A DNA stretch of 42,092 bases from Porphyromonas crevioricanis. GTDB taxonomy: Bacteria; Bacteroidota; Bacteroidia; Bacteroidales; Porphyromonadaceae. The notes under the pieces are model-generated. The model made no database searches and was not told the DNA's origin. It saw only the letters and a list, made by a program, of their open reading frames with translations. The DNA is taken from the NCBI RefSeq assembly GCF_900167225.1, contig NZ_FUXH01000016.1:1-42092 (forward strand). Reading direction: 5' to 3'. Of the stretch, positions 25,868 through 34,658 are shown in pieces. The translations under genes were made by a program, and so were the position numbers. Each line of letters starts with the position of its first letter. Position 1 is the first letter of the stretch.

Positions 25868-25981
25868 ATGTCATTTTAATATTCCCTATTTTCCCGATAA
25901 GGCTTTCCTCGGGAGGAAAGTTTATTTTCCACCTTTGGAAAGTTTGTTTTCCACCTTTGGAAAGTAGCTGCCATGTCATGG
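25868..25981. repeat. 22-bp tandem repeat cluster, resembles a P. gingivalis BrickBuilt-type MITE
   Basis: Two exact-length units, GAAAGTTTATTTTCCACCTT-TG (25916-25937) and the same with G for A at position 9 (25938-25959), are followed by the first bases of a third (GAAAGT). Before them lies CCCGA...TCGGG (about 25893-25912). CATGTCA flanks both sides (25867 and 25972). Tandem 22-bp repeats within a MITE have been described in P. gingivalis; identity with that element is my inference. Confidence 0.5.
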
Positions 25982-26061
25982 AAAGCTTTTGCTCGATACG
26001 CTCATTAAAGTTGGAAGGGAGTATTCTAAAAAGCGAAATACTTCGGACGAAGAGTGTAAAT

Positions 26062-26172
26062 TCAATATTTATTCGAAGAAAAAGCTTCTGCCACAGCTCG
26101 TTCTATTCCGGAGAGGGCATCCGAAACAATCAAATCAATCTTTTTTATGCCTTGCTCCCGAAGTACTAAGTA
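26062..26172 (-). pseudogene. Fragment of a transposase (IS256/mutator-like)
   Basis: On the minus strand about 37 codons read AYLVLREQGIKKIDLIVSDA then LSGIERAVAEAF, like the L..RGv.d..livsDGl.G...AI segment around the second catalytic Asp of IS256-family transposases. It ends at a stop after SSNKY, and upstream it meets the polyvalent gene near 26165-26175. Only this scrap remains. Confidence 0.4.
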
Positions 26173-29100
26173 CGCCGGTAATAAAGATTGGTTCGGAGAT
26201 TGGGAGAAGAAAGCGAGGATTGAGAAGCTGAAGGTCTCGAAGCCTATTGAGCTGACGGGCGAGGAGTATGAGGGTAAGTATGAGCTAAACAATAAGTCCG
26301 CTCAATCCTACATCATTGATGAGCTCAGAGGGGATTATACCAATTCAGATACAGGTGATAAGATCCGCATTAGTAGAAAGGGTGCTGAGAAGGTTACACG
26401 ACATGATGCAGAAAATCACCTGCATCTTAAATCAATAGTCGCTATCCCTCAAATGATAGAGCAAGCCACTTTCATTACGGAGGAAGCCAACGAAAAGCAG
26501 AAGAATAGGTTTGTAAGCTATCGTTATTATGTTGTAGGTCTAAATATCGGTGGTATAGATTATACGGCAAAACTCGTTGTAGGTGTAGCTAACAATGGCG
26601 AAACATACTATGACCACGCCCTCACGGAAATAGAAAAGGGACGCTTGCTTGAAAGTATTGACCCGATAAAGCGCGAGTTTGCTAACAAGGAAGTATCCCT
26701 ATCTGAGTACAAAGATAAGCGGTTGGTTTCTATTCTGCAAAATGATTCGTCCAGAGTCGTAGACGAGAACGGAGAACCATTGGTGGTGTATCACGGGACA
26801 AACGTTGAGTTTACAGAGTTTAGGATGTCGCCTGATGGGGCATTAGGCAAGGGTGCTTACTTCGCATCCAGTGAAGAAGTGGCCAGAGGATATGGTAGAG
26901 GTGGGCGTACTATCCCTGCTTTCTTATCATTGAGATCCCCTCTAATTGCTAGTGGCCCGTTAAGTCCTAAAGAAAAAGAAGAGGTATCTCATGGAAAGTA
27001 TGATGGAGTATTTGCTACTGGCCTTGGGTTCTATGTCGCCTTTGAGCCCACCCAAATCAAGAGCGCAACAGACAACGTAGGTTCATTTGACGTAGAAAAC
27101 CCCGATATACGTTTCCGCATTGGAGAGCGCAGGAAGGCTGACATGAAGGCTGGCTTGCTCAATAAGCTGACCAACGCTACAGATGAGCAGGTAGAACGTA
27201 CTATCAACGAGATAGAGAAGCTTGGAGAAAGCTTCAAAGAAGGAGGAAACCCCAAGTTAGAAAAGGTGGCTTTCCACTGGGCAAAGAAAGGAACTATCAT
27301 ACTTCCCGAAGATAACGACAAGATTATCCAAGCGGTTAGACTGGCGGAGAATGCCAAGGTAGACCCCATGAAGTATGATCGGCCTATGGAGATAATCAAT
27401 AAGTACAATACAGATGTAGAATATGGGAACCCCATAAATCCAGATGATATACCGGCGTTTACCAACAAGCGAGAGATAGGCAAGTCTGGCGTTTTTGTTT
27501 ATGATGTAGAGGAGTCCGATGCCGGACAAAAAGCTGTGTGCAAAGTGGCTCATGCGCAATTCGGATATAGCCGTAAAGATGAAATGAGCAGACAACCATG
27601 GTGTCTTGCGAGTTTTACGAGGACTGGAGAGCCGACACAGAGTGCTAAGGGTTTTTGGTTCAATACGTGCAATAGTGTAGGTAAAAAGATAGCTATTCCA
27701 GACGGATTGCACAAGTTTGAAGGTGGAGATGTACGTAGACTATATCAGCTTGGCGATTATTCATTCCATGGAGAAGATATATCTGACGAGATAAATGACG
27801 AAGAGCTGGAGGGAGTATCTGAGATCGAAGAAATACAGTCTGACAATATACTTGCGAAGGATGTTAGCCTTGAAGAGGCAATAGAGCTCCTTAATCGCAT
27901 TGATATTGAAGTTGCAGATGGCACAAATGTTGCATTTGATAGTTCAACAAATGACATTCGTTTCCGTCTCCAAGAAGAGAACGACAAGTTTAATAAGGAG
28001 TTGGAACGTTATGCGAAAGGGGAGCTTGGCAGCAATGAGTACATATCCATAGGTAAACCATTTGGTGTGTTGGCTTTGTTTATGCCTGACGATCAAATTA
28101 TTCTTCGCCAGAAAGTACTTTCAAAATCGCTAAAAAAACATGGATTGAATATCTCCTCGATAAGAGATCTCCCAAAAGCAATTTCTAAACCTGTCTTCAT
28201 ATTCAGAAGTAAACGTGGTTCTTTGAGTATCCTAACAGAGCTAACATCTCCTGAAGGGAAGAGTATATTTGTGGCAATAGGCCTTGGTGCGAAAAAGCAA
28301 TTAGGACACGAATTTTTAGAGGTGAACGATGTACTTACAATACATGGGCGAGAAGAGGAAAATGTGATACTACCTATTATAGAGAATAATAGTCTCATCT
28401 GGGTAGATAAAGAAAAAGGACAACGTTGGCTGTCCTCAGCGAAATCAAATTCGCAGGCAATCGCCAACGATGCCCTTTCCTCTGCCACAAAGATAATCAA
28501 AGAGTTCGAGAACCCAACAAGTATGGATATAAGGCTGAGGGCCAATAGAGAAGAGACAGCTTATGATATGGCTTTCGGTAGGTCTGTCAAGGAGAGCATG
28601 GTGAAGCAAGTAGCGAAGAAGTTCAGCGTACCTATGTCCACCAAGGTTGTATCAAGGCTTGACCTGCCCGAGGAGCAGCAAAAGAAGTCTGTTATCTATG
28701 ATAATGGGACCTTGTCAATCGTTGCAGAAAACATAAAGGATGGTGACATAGAACTGGCTACATTAAACGAGGTGTTACCTAAACAGGGTCTTTCGGCCTT
28801 GGTGGACAGCAACGTACAAGAAGATATTCTAACGGTTCTCGGGAAAGCCTCTGGGGCGTTTATGGGCAATGCGAGCCAAGAATCTGTAAGGAGCTACATA
28901 TCAGACTTACACACCCAATCGGTCAGCCCAGATATGATAGGGGCAATGGCAGATGTGATGAGGGGAATGCTGGATGCAGCTGGGTTCAATTCAAAATTGT
29001 CCGATCCAAATGCTGCATATATGTTGTACAAGGCGATAAGGGGAGATAAAAACGGTAGTACAGCAGCGGAGGACATAGTTTCTAAAATGCAAGAAGCCAA

Positions 29101-29608
29101 TGTAAGGAAAGTCCTTTCTGATTATGATGAGGTCTTTAACAAAATGACCGATGAGCAGATCATGGATGAACTTAACCCAGAGCACAACGAAGATCTGCGG
29201 ACAAGAATAGAGAACGCACAGCGCAGGATAAATGCAGTGAATGCAATGTTCAGATATGAATCTGACAATACCGGTCGCTCCATGGCCGAAACCATGCACC
29301 AAATATACTCCAAGAGGGGTATTGAGTGGCGAAGAAAATGGGTAGATGAAACTGTTGTTTTTGATCAGTACCAAAAAGAAATAGAGAAGCTCACCGGGAA
29401 AAAGGTCCCCGACTTCGCTAATCTGCATGAGATATACAACCAGTCGTCCTCTATAGCAACGGCAACAATAGACAGGTTAGAAAAACATTACTACAAACCG
29501 GCCATAGAACAAGCTCGCAAGGTTAAAGAGTTGCTTGGGTTTAACGATAGGCAGCTACACGACTATATGATAGCCAAGCACGCACCAGAGAGAAATGCCA
29601 AGATGTGA
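26147..29608 (+). CDS. Polyvalent (phage/conjugative-element) protein, N-terminal part: LPD-like, ADP-ribosyltransferase and MuF-C-like modules
   Basis: 1,153 residues with the look of the large polyvalent proteins that phages and conjugative elements send into new hosts. Modules in order: a DWFGDWE boundary motif (residues ~14-20); an LPD3-like domain (ISRKGAEKV, then VGLNIGGIDYTAKLVV, about 75-165); an ADP-ribosyltransferase of polyvalent type (ENGEPLVVYHGTNVEF, GKGAYFAS, then NPDIRFR, about 205-330); a Cys/Trp-containing region with no name (~430-600) ending TNDIRFR; and a MuF-C-like domain (IGKPFGVLALFMPDDQIILR, LTIHGREEEN, about 630-770) ending MDIRLR. The xDIRFR linkers mark module ends. 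The 5' end is missing: it abuts a transposase scrap. The frame ends at TGA 29606-29608 but continues in phase into the next segment, so this is probably one broken gene. Confidence 0.75.
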   Translation: MPCSRSTKYAGNKDWFGDWEKKARIEKLKVSKPIELTGEEYEGKYELNNKSAQSYIIDELRGDYTNSDTGDKIRISRKGAEKVTRHDAENHLHLKSIVAIPQMIEQATFITEEANEKQKNRFVSYRYYVVGLNIGGIDYTAKLVVGVANNGETYYDHALTEIEKGRLLESIDPIKREFANKEVSLSEYKDKRLVSILQNDSSRVVDENGEPLVVYHGTNVEFTEFRMSPDGALGKGAYFASSEEVARGYGRGGRTIPAFLSLRSPLIASGPLSPKEKEEVSHGKYDGVFATGLGFYVAFEPTQIKSATDNVGSFDVENPDIRFRIGERRKADMKAGLLNKLTNATDEQVERTINEIEKLGESFKEGGNPKLEKVAFHWAKKGTIILPEDNDKIIQAVRLAENAKVDPMKYDRPMEIINKYNTDVEYGNPINPDDIPAFTNKREIGKSGVFVYDVEESDAGQKAVCKVAHAQFGYSRKDEMSRQPWCLASFTRTGEPTQSAKGFWFNTCNSVGKKIAIPDGLHKFEGGDVRRLYQLGDYSFHGEDISDEINDEELEGVSEIEEIQSDNILAKDVSLEEAIELLNRIDIEVADGTNVAFDSSTNDIRFRLQEENDKFNKELERYAKGELGSNEYISIGKPFGVLALFMPDDQIILRQKVLSKSLKKHGLNISSIRDLPKAISKPVFIFRSKRGSLSILTELTSPEGKSIFVAIGLGAKKQLGHEFLEVNDVLTIHGREEENVILPIIENNSLIWVDKEKGQRWLSSAKSNSQAIANDALSSATKIIKEFENPTSMDIRLRANREETAYDMAFGRSVKESMVKQVAKKFSVPMSTKVVSRLDLPEEQQKKSVIYDNGTLSIVAENIKDGDIELATLNEVLPKQGLSALVDSNVQEDILTVLGKASGAFMGNASQESVRSYISDLHTQSVSPDMIGAMADVMRGMLDAAGFNSKLSDPNAAYMLYKAIRGDKNGSTAAEDIVSKMQEANVRKVLSDYDEVFNKMTDEQIMDELNPEHNEDLRTRIENAQRRINAVNAMFRYESDNTGRSMAETMHQIYSKRGIEWRRKWVDETVVFDQYQKEIEKLTGKKVPDFANLHEIYNQSSSIATATIDRLEKHYYKPAIEQARKVKELLGFNDRQLHDYMIAKHAPERNAKM

Positions 29609-29617
29609 CAAGATATA

Positions 29618-31561
29618 ATGGAGGAGAAAGGCATATCCTACGAGGAGACCGGTGTAGAAGGATCTATAGAGGAGGAAGCTGGAGAGGAGGATCCGAGTGG
29701 TGATATTATCATAGGGGATAAGGTCTCCTATATAGACCAAGATGGAAACATGCAAGAAGGTGTTGTTCAGTCTCAGAATGGAGCTGAATATATCGGGGTG
29801 TCAGACGAGCAGGGAAACATCACACCTGTTCATGTAGACAACGTGAGGCCGATAGAGGAGATTGCACAAGAAACGTCTCCACAAGGTCTACAAGATGTTT
29901 ATGGAAACGAAGCACAGGAGGAGGCTCAGCCACAAGAGACGGCTGTTCCCGTGTCTGTCGATACGCATAGCGAGCAAGATGTAGTTGATGACATACTTTC
30001 TCAATCACAAGGAGACATAGAAATAGCCATTGAAGCAGCTAAATTTGAACTCGACCAATCAAAAAAAGAGGTAAAAAAGCTGTCTAAAAAAGTGCCACCA
30101 GAAGCGAAAACAAGCAGAGAAGCGTTCATCAAGCACAAGTTGCAACAAAAAGCTGTAATAGAAGAGGCTAATGAACGTTTGCAGAAGATGCAGCGAGTGA
30201 TAGACCTATTGGAACAGCGATGGGAAGATGGGTCAAATAATACAACTAAAGGGCTTTCGCAGGAGGTTGCCGAATTGGATACTCCAAATATAGTACAGGA
30301 GATTCAAGAGAATGAAACTAAATCCATACAAGAAAATCTTTCTGAGCAAGATACTGCGAAAACCCCTTCAGGAGAATCGCAAAACGAGGTAATACCAGAA
30401 GATCAAATCAATAAAAGTTCAACCCATGTAATAAGTGAAGACAATGGAAGACAAGACGATGGAATATATGACCCAGCTTTGGAGAGCGATAGCAATAGTG
30501 AACTCACAGAGCAATTGTCAAGAGAAAAAACAACGGCTCAACAGCTACAAGAAATTCCAGAAGTTCAAGAGGGAAAACAACAGATACCCGATGTTCAGCG
30601 AAATAGTTCAAGTCCTAAAGGAGGAGAGCAAGCAATAGCGAATAAACAAAGAGATGCTATCAACGTGGAGAGTCAGTCTGAGGTAGAAGTGGCGTCTAAC
30701 GATAACACCACATCAGACTCATCATTCACAGATGGTGGTGCAGCAGAAGAAAGGGGTGCAAAGAGTTCTACCGAAGTAGATGTTATCACCAATCAAATAA
30801 GCAAGGAAAAGGAGAAAAGGCAGAAGAGATACACAAAGCTTATAGATCAGCTCAATAAGAATGGCTTGGCGGTAGAGGTGATTGATTCACAAGAAGCTTA
30901 TGACGAGAAACTCCAGGAAGTATCCGAAGCTAATGGCTCTCTATTCAAAGACCTCAAGGGTAGAGTTTATGGCTTTACAGCAAATGGTAAGGTGTATATT
31001 GATCCCTCTAAAATGGATTTGAATACTCCTATCCATGAGTTCATGCACTTGTGGTATACGGCGATGAAGAGCAAAGACCCTGAACTCGTGAAGAAGGGGA
31101 TGGGTCTTGTCAAGCGAACAAAGTACTACCGAGAAGTTAAGAATAATTCAGCGTATAAAGGCCTTACGGAGGAGCTATTGTTAGACGAAGCCCTTGCGCA
31201 CGCATTAGGAGAGATCGGGTCTAAAAAGATAGAAAAGAAGGGTGTCACACGAACCAAATTCGGCTTGTGGGTAAAGGAGTTCTTTGACAAGCTTAAAGAG
31301 TTATTCGGGGAAAAGTCGGATATGGATATGTACGACTTTGCAGATATGGTACTTTCCGACTTGCTGAGTGGTAAGTCTATAAGCTCGTCCAAAGAGAGTG
31401 GCACCCGATTTAGGCTTTCAGAAGAGCAAGAGCAAATCAAACAAAAGGCTCAAGCTAATGGCTCTTTTATGGAGGCTCCTAATGGAGAGCCAAGTAAATT
31501 GAATGAACATCAGTGGACACAAGTTCGTACAACGGCTTTCAAAGATTGGTTTGGAGATTGA
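29618..31561 (+). CDS. Polyvalent protein, middle part with HExxH metalloprotease module
   Basis: 647 residues in the same frame as the preceding segment, three codons after its stop. The first ~380 residues are acidic, Gln/Glu/Ser-rich and low in complexity, with a coiled-coil stretch (about 130-195). Residues ~455-595 form a zincin: YGFTANGKVYIDPSKM, then TPIHEFMHLW (HExxH at 31034-31048), then GLTEELLLDEALAHALGE with the further acidic residues. After GTRFRLSEEQEQIK comes MEAPNGEPSKLNEHQW and FKDWFGD, then TGA where family sequences have Trp (WFGDWE). So the stop at 31559-31561 is a nonsense codon inside the conserved motif. It could be expressed alone from ATG 29618, but decay is more likely. 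Confidence 0.72.
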   Translation: MEEKGISYEETGVEGSIEEEAGEEDPSGDIIIGDKVSYIDQDGNMQEGVVQSQNGAEYIGVSDEQGNITPVHVDNVRPIEEIAQETSPQGLQDVYGNEAQEEAQPQETAVPVSVDTHSEQDVVDDILSQSQGDIEIAIEAAKFELDQSKKEVKKLSKKVPPEAKTSREAFIKHKLQQKAVIEEANERLQKMQRVIDLLEQRWEDGSNNTTKGLSQEVAELDTPNIVQEIQENETKSIQENLSEQDTAKTPSGESQNEVIPEDQINKSSTHVISEDNGRQDDGIYDPALESDSNSELTEQLSREKTTAQQLQEIPEVQEGKQQIPDVQRNSSSPKGGEQAIANKQRDAINVESQSEVEVASNDNTTSDSSFTDGGAAEERGAKSSTEVDVITNQISKEKEKRQKRYTKLIDQLNKNGLAVEVIDSQEAYDEKLQEVSEANGSLFKDLKGRVYGFTANGKVYIDPSKMDLNTPIHEFMHLWYTAMKSKDPELVKKGMGLVKRTKYYREVKNNSAYKGLTEELLLDEALAHALGEIGSKKIEKKGVTRTKFGLWVKEFFDKLKELFGEKSDMDMYDFADMVLSDLLSGKSISSSKESGTRFRLSEEQEQIKQKAQANGSFMEAPNGEPSKLNEHQWTQVRTTAFKDWFGD

Positions 31562-31945
31562 GACAGGGAGAAGAAGGCTAACTTTGAAGCACTAAAACAA
31601 AGGATAAATGGAAGAAAGCAACAACAGTCAGTCGCATACTCAGATGAGTTTAGAAGAGTACAAGAAAGCAGTCTTGGATTGTCTGAACGAGAGATATTCG
31701 CATTCCATCGAGGAGAACCGAAAATTAGTGATGGAGGAATCCGAAGACTACTTAATGTATTTGAGAGACAACTACACTCCCAACGTAGCAGCAGTGGGAA
31801 TGCACTCAAATCTCTTGTAGACAAGAAGGGAAACCAATTCAGCATTATCGAGGATATAAATGGGCTGCTGTTCCATGATATATTCGAGATTGTAAGGAAC
31901 TATCTTAAAAACGGAGAACTTGTAGACCTACACGATATAAAACTA
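31562..31945 (+). pseudogene. Polyvalent protein, C-terminal remnant running into host promoter DNA
   Basis: The same frame continues after the TGA as DREKKANFEALKQRINGRKQ, matching EKKARIEKLK at the start of the first segment, and stays open for about 128 codons (LLFHDIFEIVRNYLKNGELV, then DLHDIK). The frame formally ends at 32032, but from about 31920 the DNA is the promoter and then the TPP riboswitch of the next gene. The junction between element and host therefore lies around 31920-31945 and the true end of the gene is lost. Confidence 0.65.
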
Positions 31946-31953
31946 TACCTTTG
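31920..31953 (+). promoter_or_regulatory. Promoter of the riboswitch-controlled receptor gene
   Basis: TACCTTTG (31946-31953) is an exact -7 box, and TTGT at 31920 lies 22 bp upstream. Transcription should begin near 31960, some 25 bp before the riboswitch. Confidence 0.65.
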
Positions 31954-31983
31954 CAAAGTCACCAATCGAATTAGCGATGGAGA

Positions 31984-32082
31984 TAGGGGTGCTTGGTTGC
32001 GCTTTGCTCTTGTGGCAAACCAATCCGGCTGAGATGAAACCCTTAGCGACCTGATCCGGGTAATGCCGGCGTAGGAAATCAT
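31984..32082 (+). ncRNA. TPP (thi-box) riboswitch
   Basis: The conserved elements occur in order: GGGGTGC (31986-31992), CTGAGA (32029-32034), AACCC, then CGACCTGATCCGGGTAATG with CCGGCGTAGGAAA (to 32078). The short helix CCGG-gtaatg-CCGG closes as in known aptamers. It binds thiamine pyrophosphate and lowers expression of the gene behind it. The 210 bp between aptamer and start codon (32083-32292) should hold the switching part, but no clear T-run terminator is seen, so control may act on translation or elsewhere. Confidence 0.93.
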
Positions 32083-32292
32083 CTGAGAAGTCTTTGAGCC
32101 GAGAGGCTGCGGACATTGCTAAGAGATACATTCTAATTATTCCCCCTTTATTTCTTTCGTCACTCTATTGGTCTATCGTGATAAGAGATGCCCTTTGGTC
32201 GATCTTTTGTTGCGAGGCGAATGGTCTTGCCTGGCAAGTCCTTTCGGAAGCTGATGCTGATAATGGAATACAAAACCAATAAGTGTTTGAAT

Positions 32293-34545
32293 ATGAAACA
32301 GTCTAAATTTTTGCGTCCGTCTCTACTCTCTTTGGGGCTGGCGTTGGGAGTATCTGCTTCGGCACAGAGTGTGCCCGATAGCAGTCGTATCGTGCAGCTC
32401 GAAGAAGTGCAGGTAGTAGCTGGTAGAGCCGGCTATCGGACTCCGGTGAGTTTCTCCGAAATGAAAAAGAGTGAGCTCAAGCGTTCGGCTTATGGGCAGG
32501 ATATGCCCTATCTGCTGTCTCTATTGCCAGGGGTCGTTGCTACAAGTGACGCCGGTACAGGATTAGGGTACACTTCTCTGAAAGTAAGAGGTAGCGATGC
32601 TTCACGTATCAATATCACCACCAATGGGGTGCCACTCAACGACTCGGAGAGCCAAGGTGTTTTTTGGGTGAATATGCCGGACTTCTCCTCTTCGCTGCGA
32701 GATGTGCAGGTGCAGCGTGGTTTGGGAACTTCCTCCAATGGGGCTGCAGCTTTTGGTGCAACAATCAATATGCGCACCGAGCAATATGGATTGACCCCAT
32801 ACGCACAGGTCGATCTGTCGGGTGGGGCTTTCGGTACTTTCCGTCGCTCGGCTTCGATTGGTTCAGGAGCTTTGAGTAATGGTTGGGCTTTCGATGCCAG
32901 AATCTCGAAGATCACTTCGGATGGCTTTGTTAAGCGTGCAGATGTAGATCTCAATTCTTACTTCTTCCAATCGGCTTATCATCACAATGGAACTTTGCTC
33001 AAATTGATCACTTTCGGCGGAAAAGAGAAAACCGGTATCGCCTGGAATGGTATTGACCCAAACAAGATGGATAAGCTGGGGCGTGACTACAACTCGGCCG
33101 GATTTATGTACAAAGATGCCGAAGGCAAAGAGCATTTCTACCACAATACGGATAACTACAATCAGCGTCATTATCAGGCTATCCTCTCTCAGCAATTGGG
33201 TGATCGCTGGTCGCTCAATGCTACTCTGCACGCCACAAGAGGTTTGGGCTACACCGATGAATACCGCACCGGCAGAAAGCTCAAAGAGTATGCTTTGAAA
33301 CCTTTTGAATTAGAGGGAAATAAAATCAAAAAGACCGATCTCATCCGTCAGAAGCATCTCGACAACTGGTTCTATGGCCTTATTACTTCGGCTCAGTACC
33401 GTGCCGAGAGTTATGACCTGACATTCGGGGCTTCGGCCAATGCTTACGATGGCAAGCACTTTGGCTACATCAACTGGATCAAGCAGTATTCCTCTCCTTT
33501 GGAGCCCGAATATCGCTACTACGACAATAAGAGTGACAAGAAGGAGGCTTCGGCCTTTGCCAAGATCAACTGGCAACCTGTTTCTGGGCTAAACCTCTTT
33601 GCTGACTTGCAATATAGAGGTATCCGCTACAAGATGGAGGGGGTAGATGACAAGTATAGCGATACTGACAAGCGTATGGCTACCTTGGATATTGAGCAGT
33701 CATTTAACTTCTTCAATCCCAAGGCCGGAGTTTCTTACTCCTTGGTAGACGGTCATGTTGTTTACGCTTCTGTAGCTATGGGTCATCGAGAGCCTAACCG
33801 AAAAGCCTATACCGATGCTGGTAGCAAGGGTTTCCCGACAGAGGAGAAAATGATCGACTACGAGTTGGGTTATCGCTGGCAGCTGCCCTCTTTTGCTGCG
33901 GCCGTCAATTTCTACTACATGGATTACAAAGATCAGTTGGTGCTCGATGGTCGTTTCAGTGATGTAGGGGAGTTGCTTTTCAGCAATGTACCGAACAGCT
34001 ACAGAATGGGAGTCGAACTGTCGGCCGGTTGGGAGCCATGCGAATACTTCACATGGAATATAGCTGCTGCATTTAGTCGCAACAAGATAGATAAGTACAC
34101 TCAGACTTTTGCTGTCTATGGCCCCGGAGATGATGACTTTGAACTTCGCACGGAGGAAATGAAGAATACCGATATCTCTTATTCACCGTCGGTTGTCCTC
34201 TCTAATCTCTTTACGACTCGCTACAAGGGGCTGGAGCTTGGTTTGCAAACCCAATATGTAGGCAAACAGTATCTCGATAATACGATGAATGAAGATCGCT
34301 CTCTCAAGGCTTATTGTGTATCGGCTCTGCGCTTAGGCTATCGCCTACCTGTGTCTTGGGTAGAGGATTTCTCTTTAGGATTGACTGTAAACAACCTCTT
34401 TAATACAGAGTACAGCAGCAATGCCTATGTCTATGATACTGGCTATGTCAAAGGCGAAGACGGCAAGCTCACAGCTTACAACGATTTACGCGTATTCCCT
34501 CAAGCTCCTATCCACTTGATGGGGAGCGTTTCGATACGCTTCTGA
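32293..34545 (+). CDS. TonB-dependent outer-membrane receptor, probably for thiamine
   Basis: A 750-residue receptor. ATG 32293 gives a clean signal peptide (MKQSKFLRPSLLSLGLALGV, cut after SASA); longer frames spoil it. The plug domain follows: VQLEEVQVVAGRA as TonB-box region, then LLSLLPGVVATSDAG, LKVRGSDASRINITTNGVPL, and VQVQRGLGTSSNGAAAFGAT. The barrel ends with MGSVSIRF, Phe last as usual. The TPP riboswitch 210 bp upstream shows that thiamine pyrophosphate controls it, so the ligand is very likely thiamine or a related compound; thiamine-specific outer-membrane receptors under such control are known in Bacteroides. No inner-membrane PnuT-type transporter or kinase gene follows; a terminator does. 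Confidence 0.92.
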   Translation: MKQSKFLRPSLLSLGLALGVSASAQSVPDSSRIVQLEEVQVVAGRAGYRTPVSFSEMKKSELKRSAYGQDMPYLLSLLPGVVATSDAGTGLGYTSLKVRGSDASRINITTNGVPLNDSESQGVFWVNMPDFSSSLRDVQVQRGLGTSSNGAAAFGATINMRTEQYGLTPYAQVDLSGGAFGTFRRSASIGSGALSNGWAFDARISKITSDGFVKRADVDLNSYFFQSAYHHNGTLLKLITFGGKEKTGIAWNGIDPNKMDKLGRDYNSAGFMYKDAEGKEHFYHNTDNYNQRHYQAILSQQLGDRWSLNATLHATRGLGYTDEYRTGRKLKEYALKPFELEGNKIKKTDLIRQKHLDNWFYGLITSAQYRAESYDLTFGASANAYDGKHFGYINWIKQYSSPLEPEYRYYDNKSDKKEASAFAKINWQPVSGLNLFADLQYRGIRYKMEGVDDKYSDTDKRMATLDIEQSFNFFNPKAGVSYSLVDGHVVYASVAMGHREPNRKAYTDAGSKGFPTEEKMIDYELGYRWQLPSFAAAVNFYYMDYKDQLVLDGRFSDVGELLFSNVPNSYRMGVELSAGWEPCEYFTWNIAAAFSRNKIDKYTQTFAVYGPGDDDFELRTEEMKNTDISYSPSVVLSNLFTTRYKGLELGLQTQYVGKQYLDNTMNEDRSLKAYCVSALRLGYRLPVSWVEDFSLGLTVNNLFNTEYSSNAYVYDTGYVKGEDGKLTAYNDLRVFPQAPIHLMGSVSIRF

Positions 34546-34597
34546 GATCGTTTTTTGAGAGGTTAGCTGAGAAGCCTAATATGTGGGCAAAAGAAAC

Positions 34598-34630
34598 GGG
34601 GGCGCGTTGCAAATAAAGCAACACGCCCCT
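34598..34630. terminator. Terminator between the receptor gene and ahpC
   Basis: GGGGGCGCGTTGC (34598-34610) pairs with GCAACACGCCCCT (34618-34630) with one mismatch. It lies between two converging genes and may serve both. Confidence 0.75.
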
Positions 34631-34658
34631 GTTCTGTAAAGTGTTTTCAATATTAGGT

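Noticed and set aside
25916-25965. CRISPR array
   Set aside because: The 22-bp units are directly adjacent with no spacers and there are no cas genes in the window.
5290-31945. Stop-codon recoding (TAG or TGA as sense) to explain the in-frame stops
   Set aside because: Intact neighbours use both as true stops (lepB ends in TAG, the WbqC-like and Fic genes in TGA). The interrupted genes also show frameshifts and truncations, so ordinary decay is simpler. For the polyvalent gene alone it stays a remote option.
31562-32032. A separate gene from 31679 to 32032
   Set aside because: Its first part is the in-frame continuation of the polyvalent gene and its last part is promoter and TPP riboswitch.
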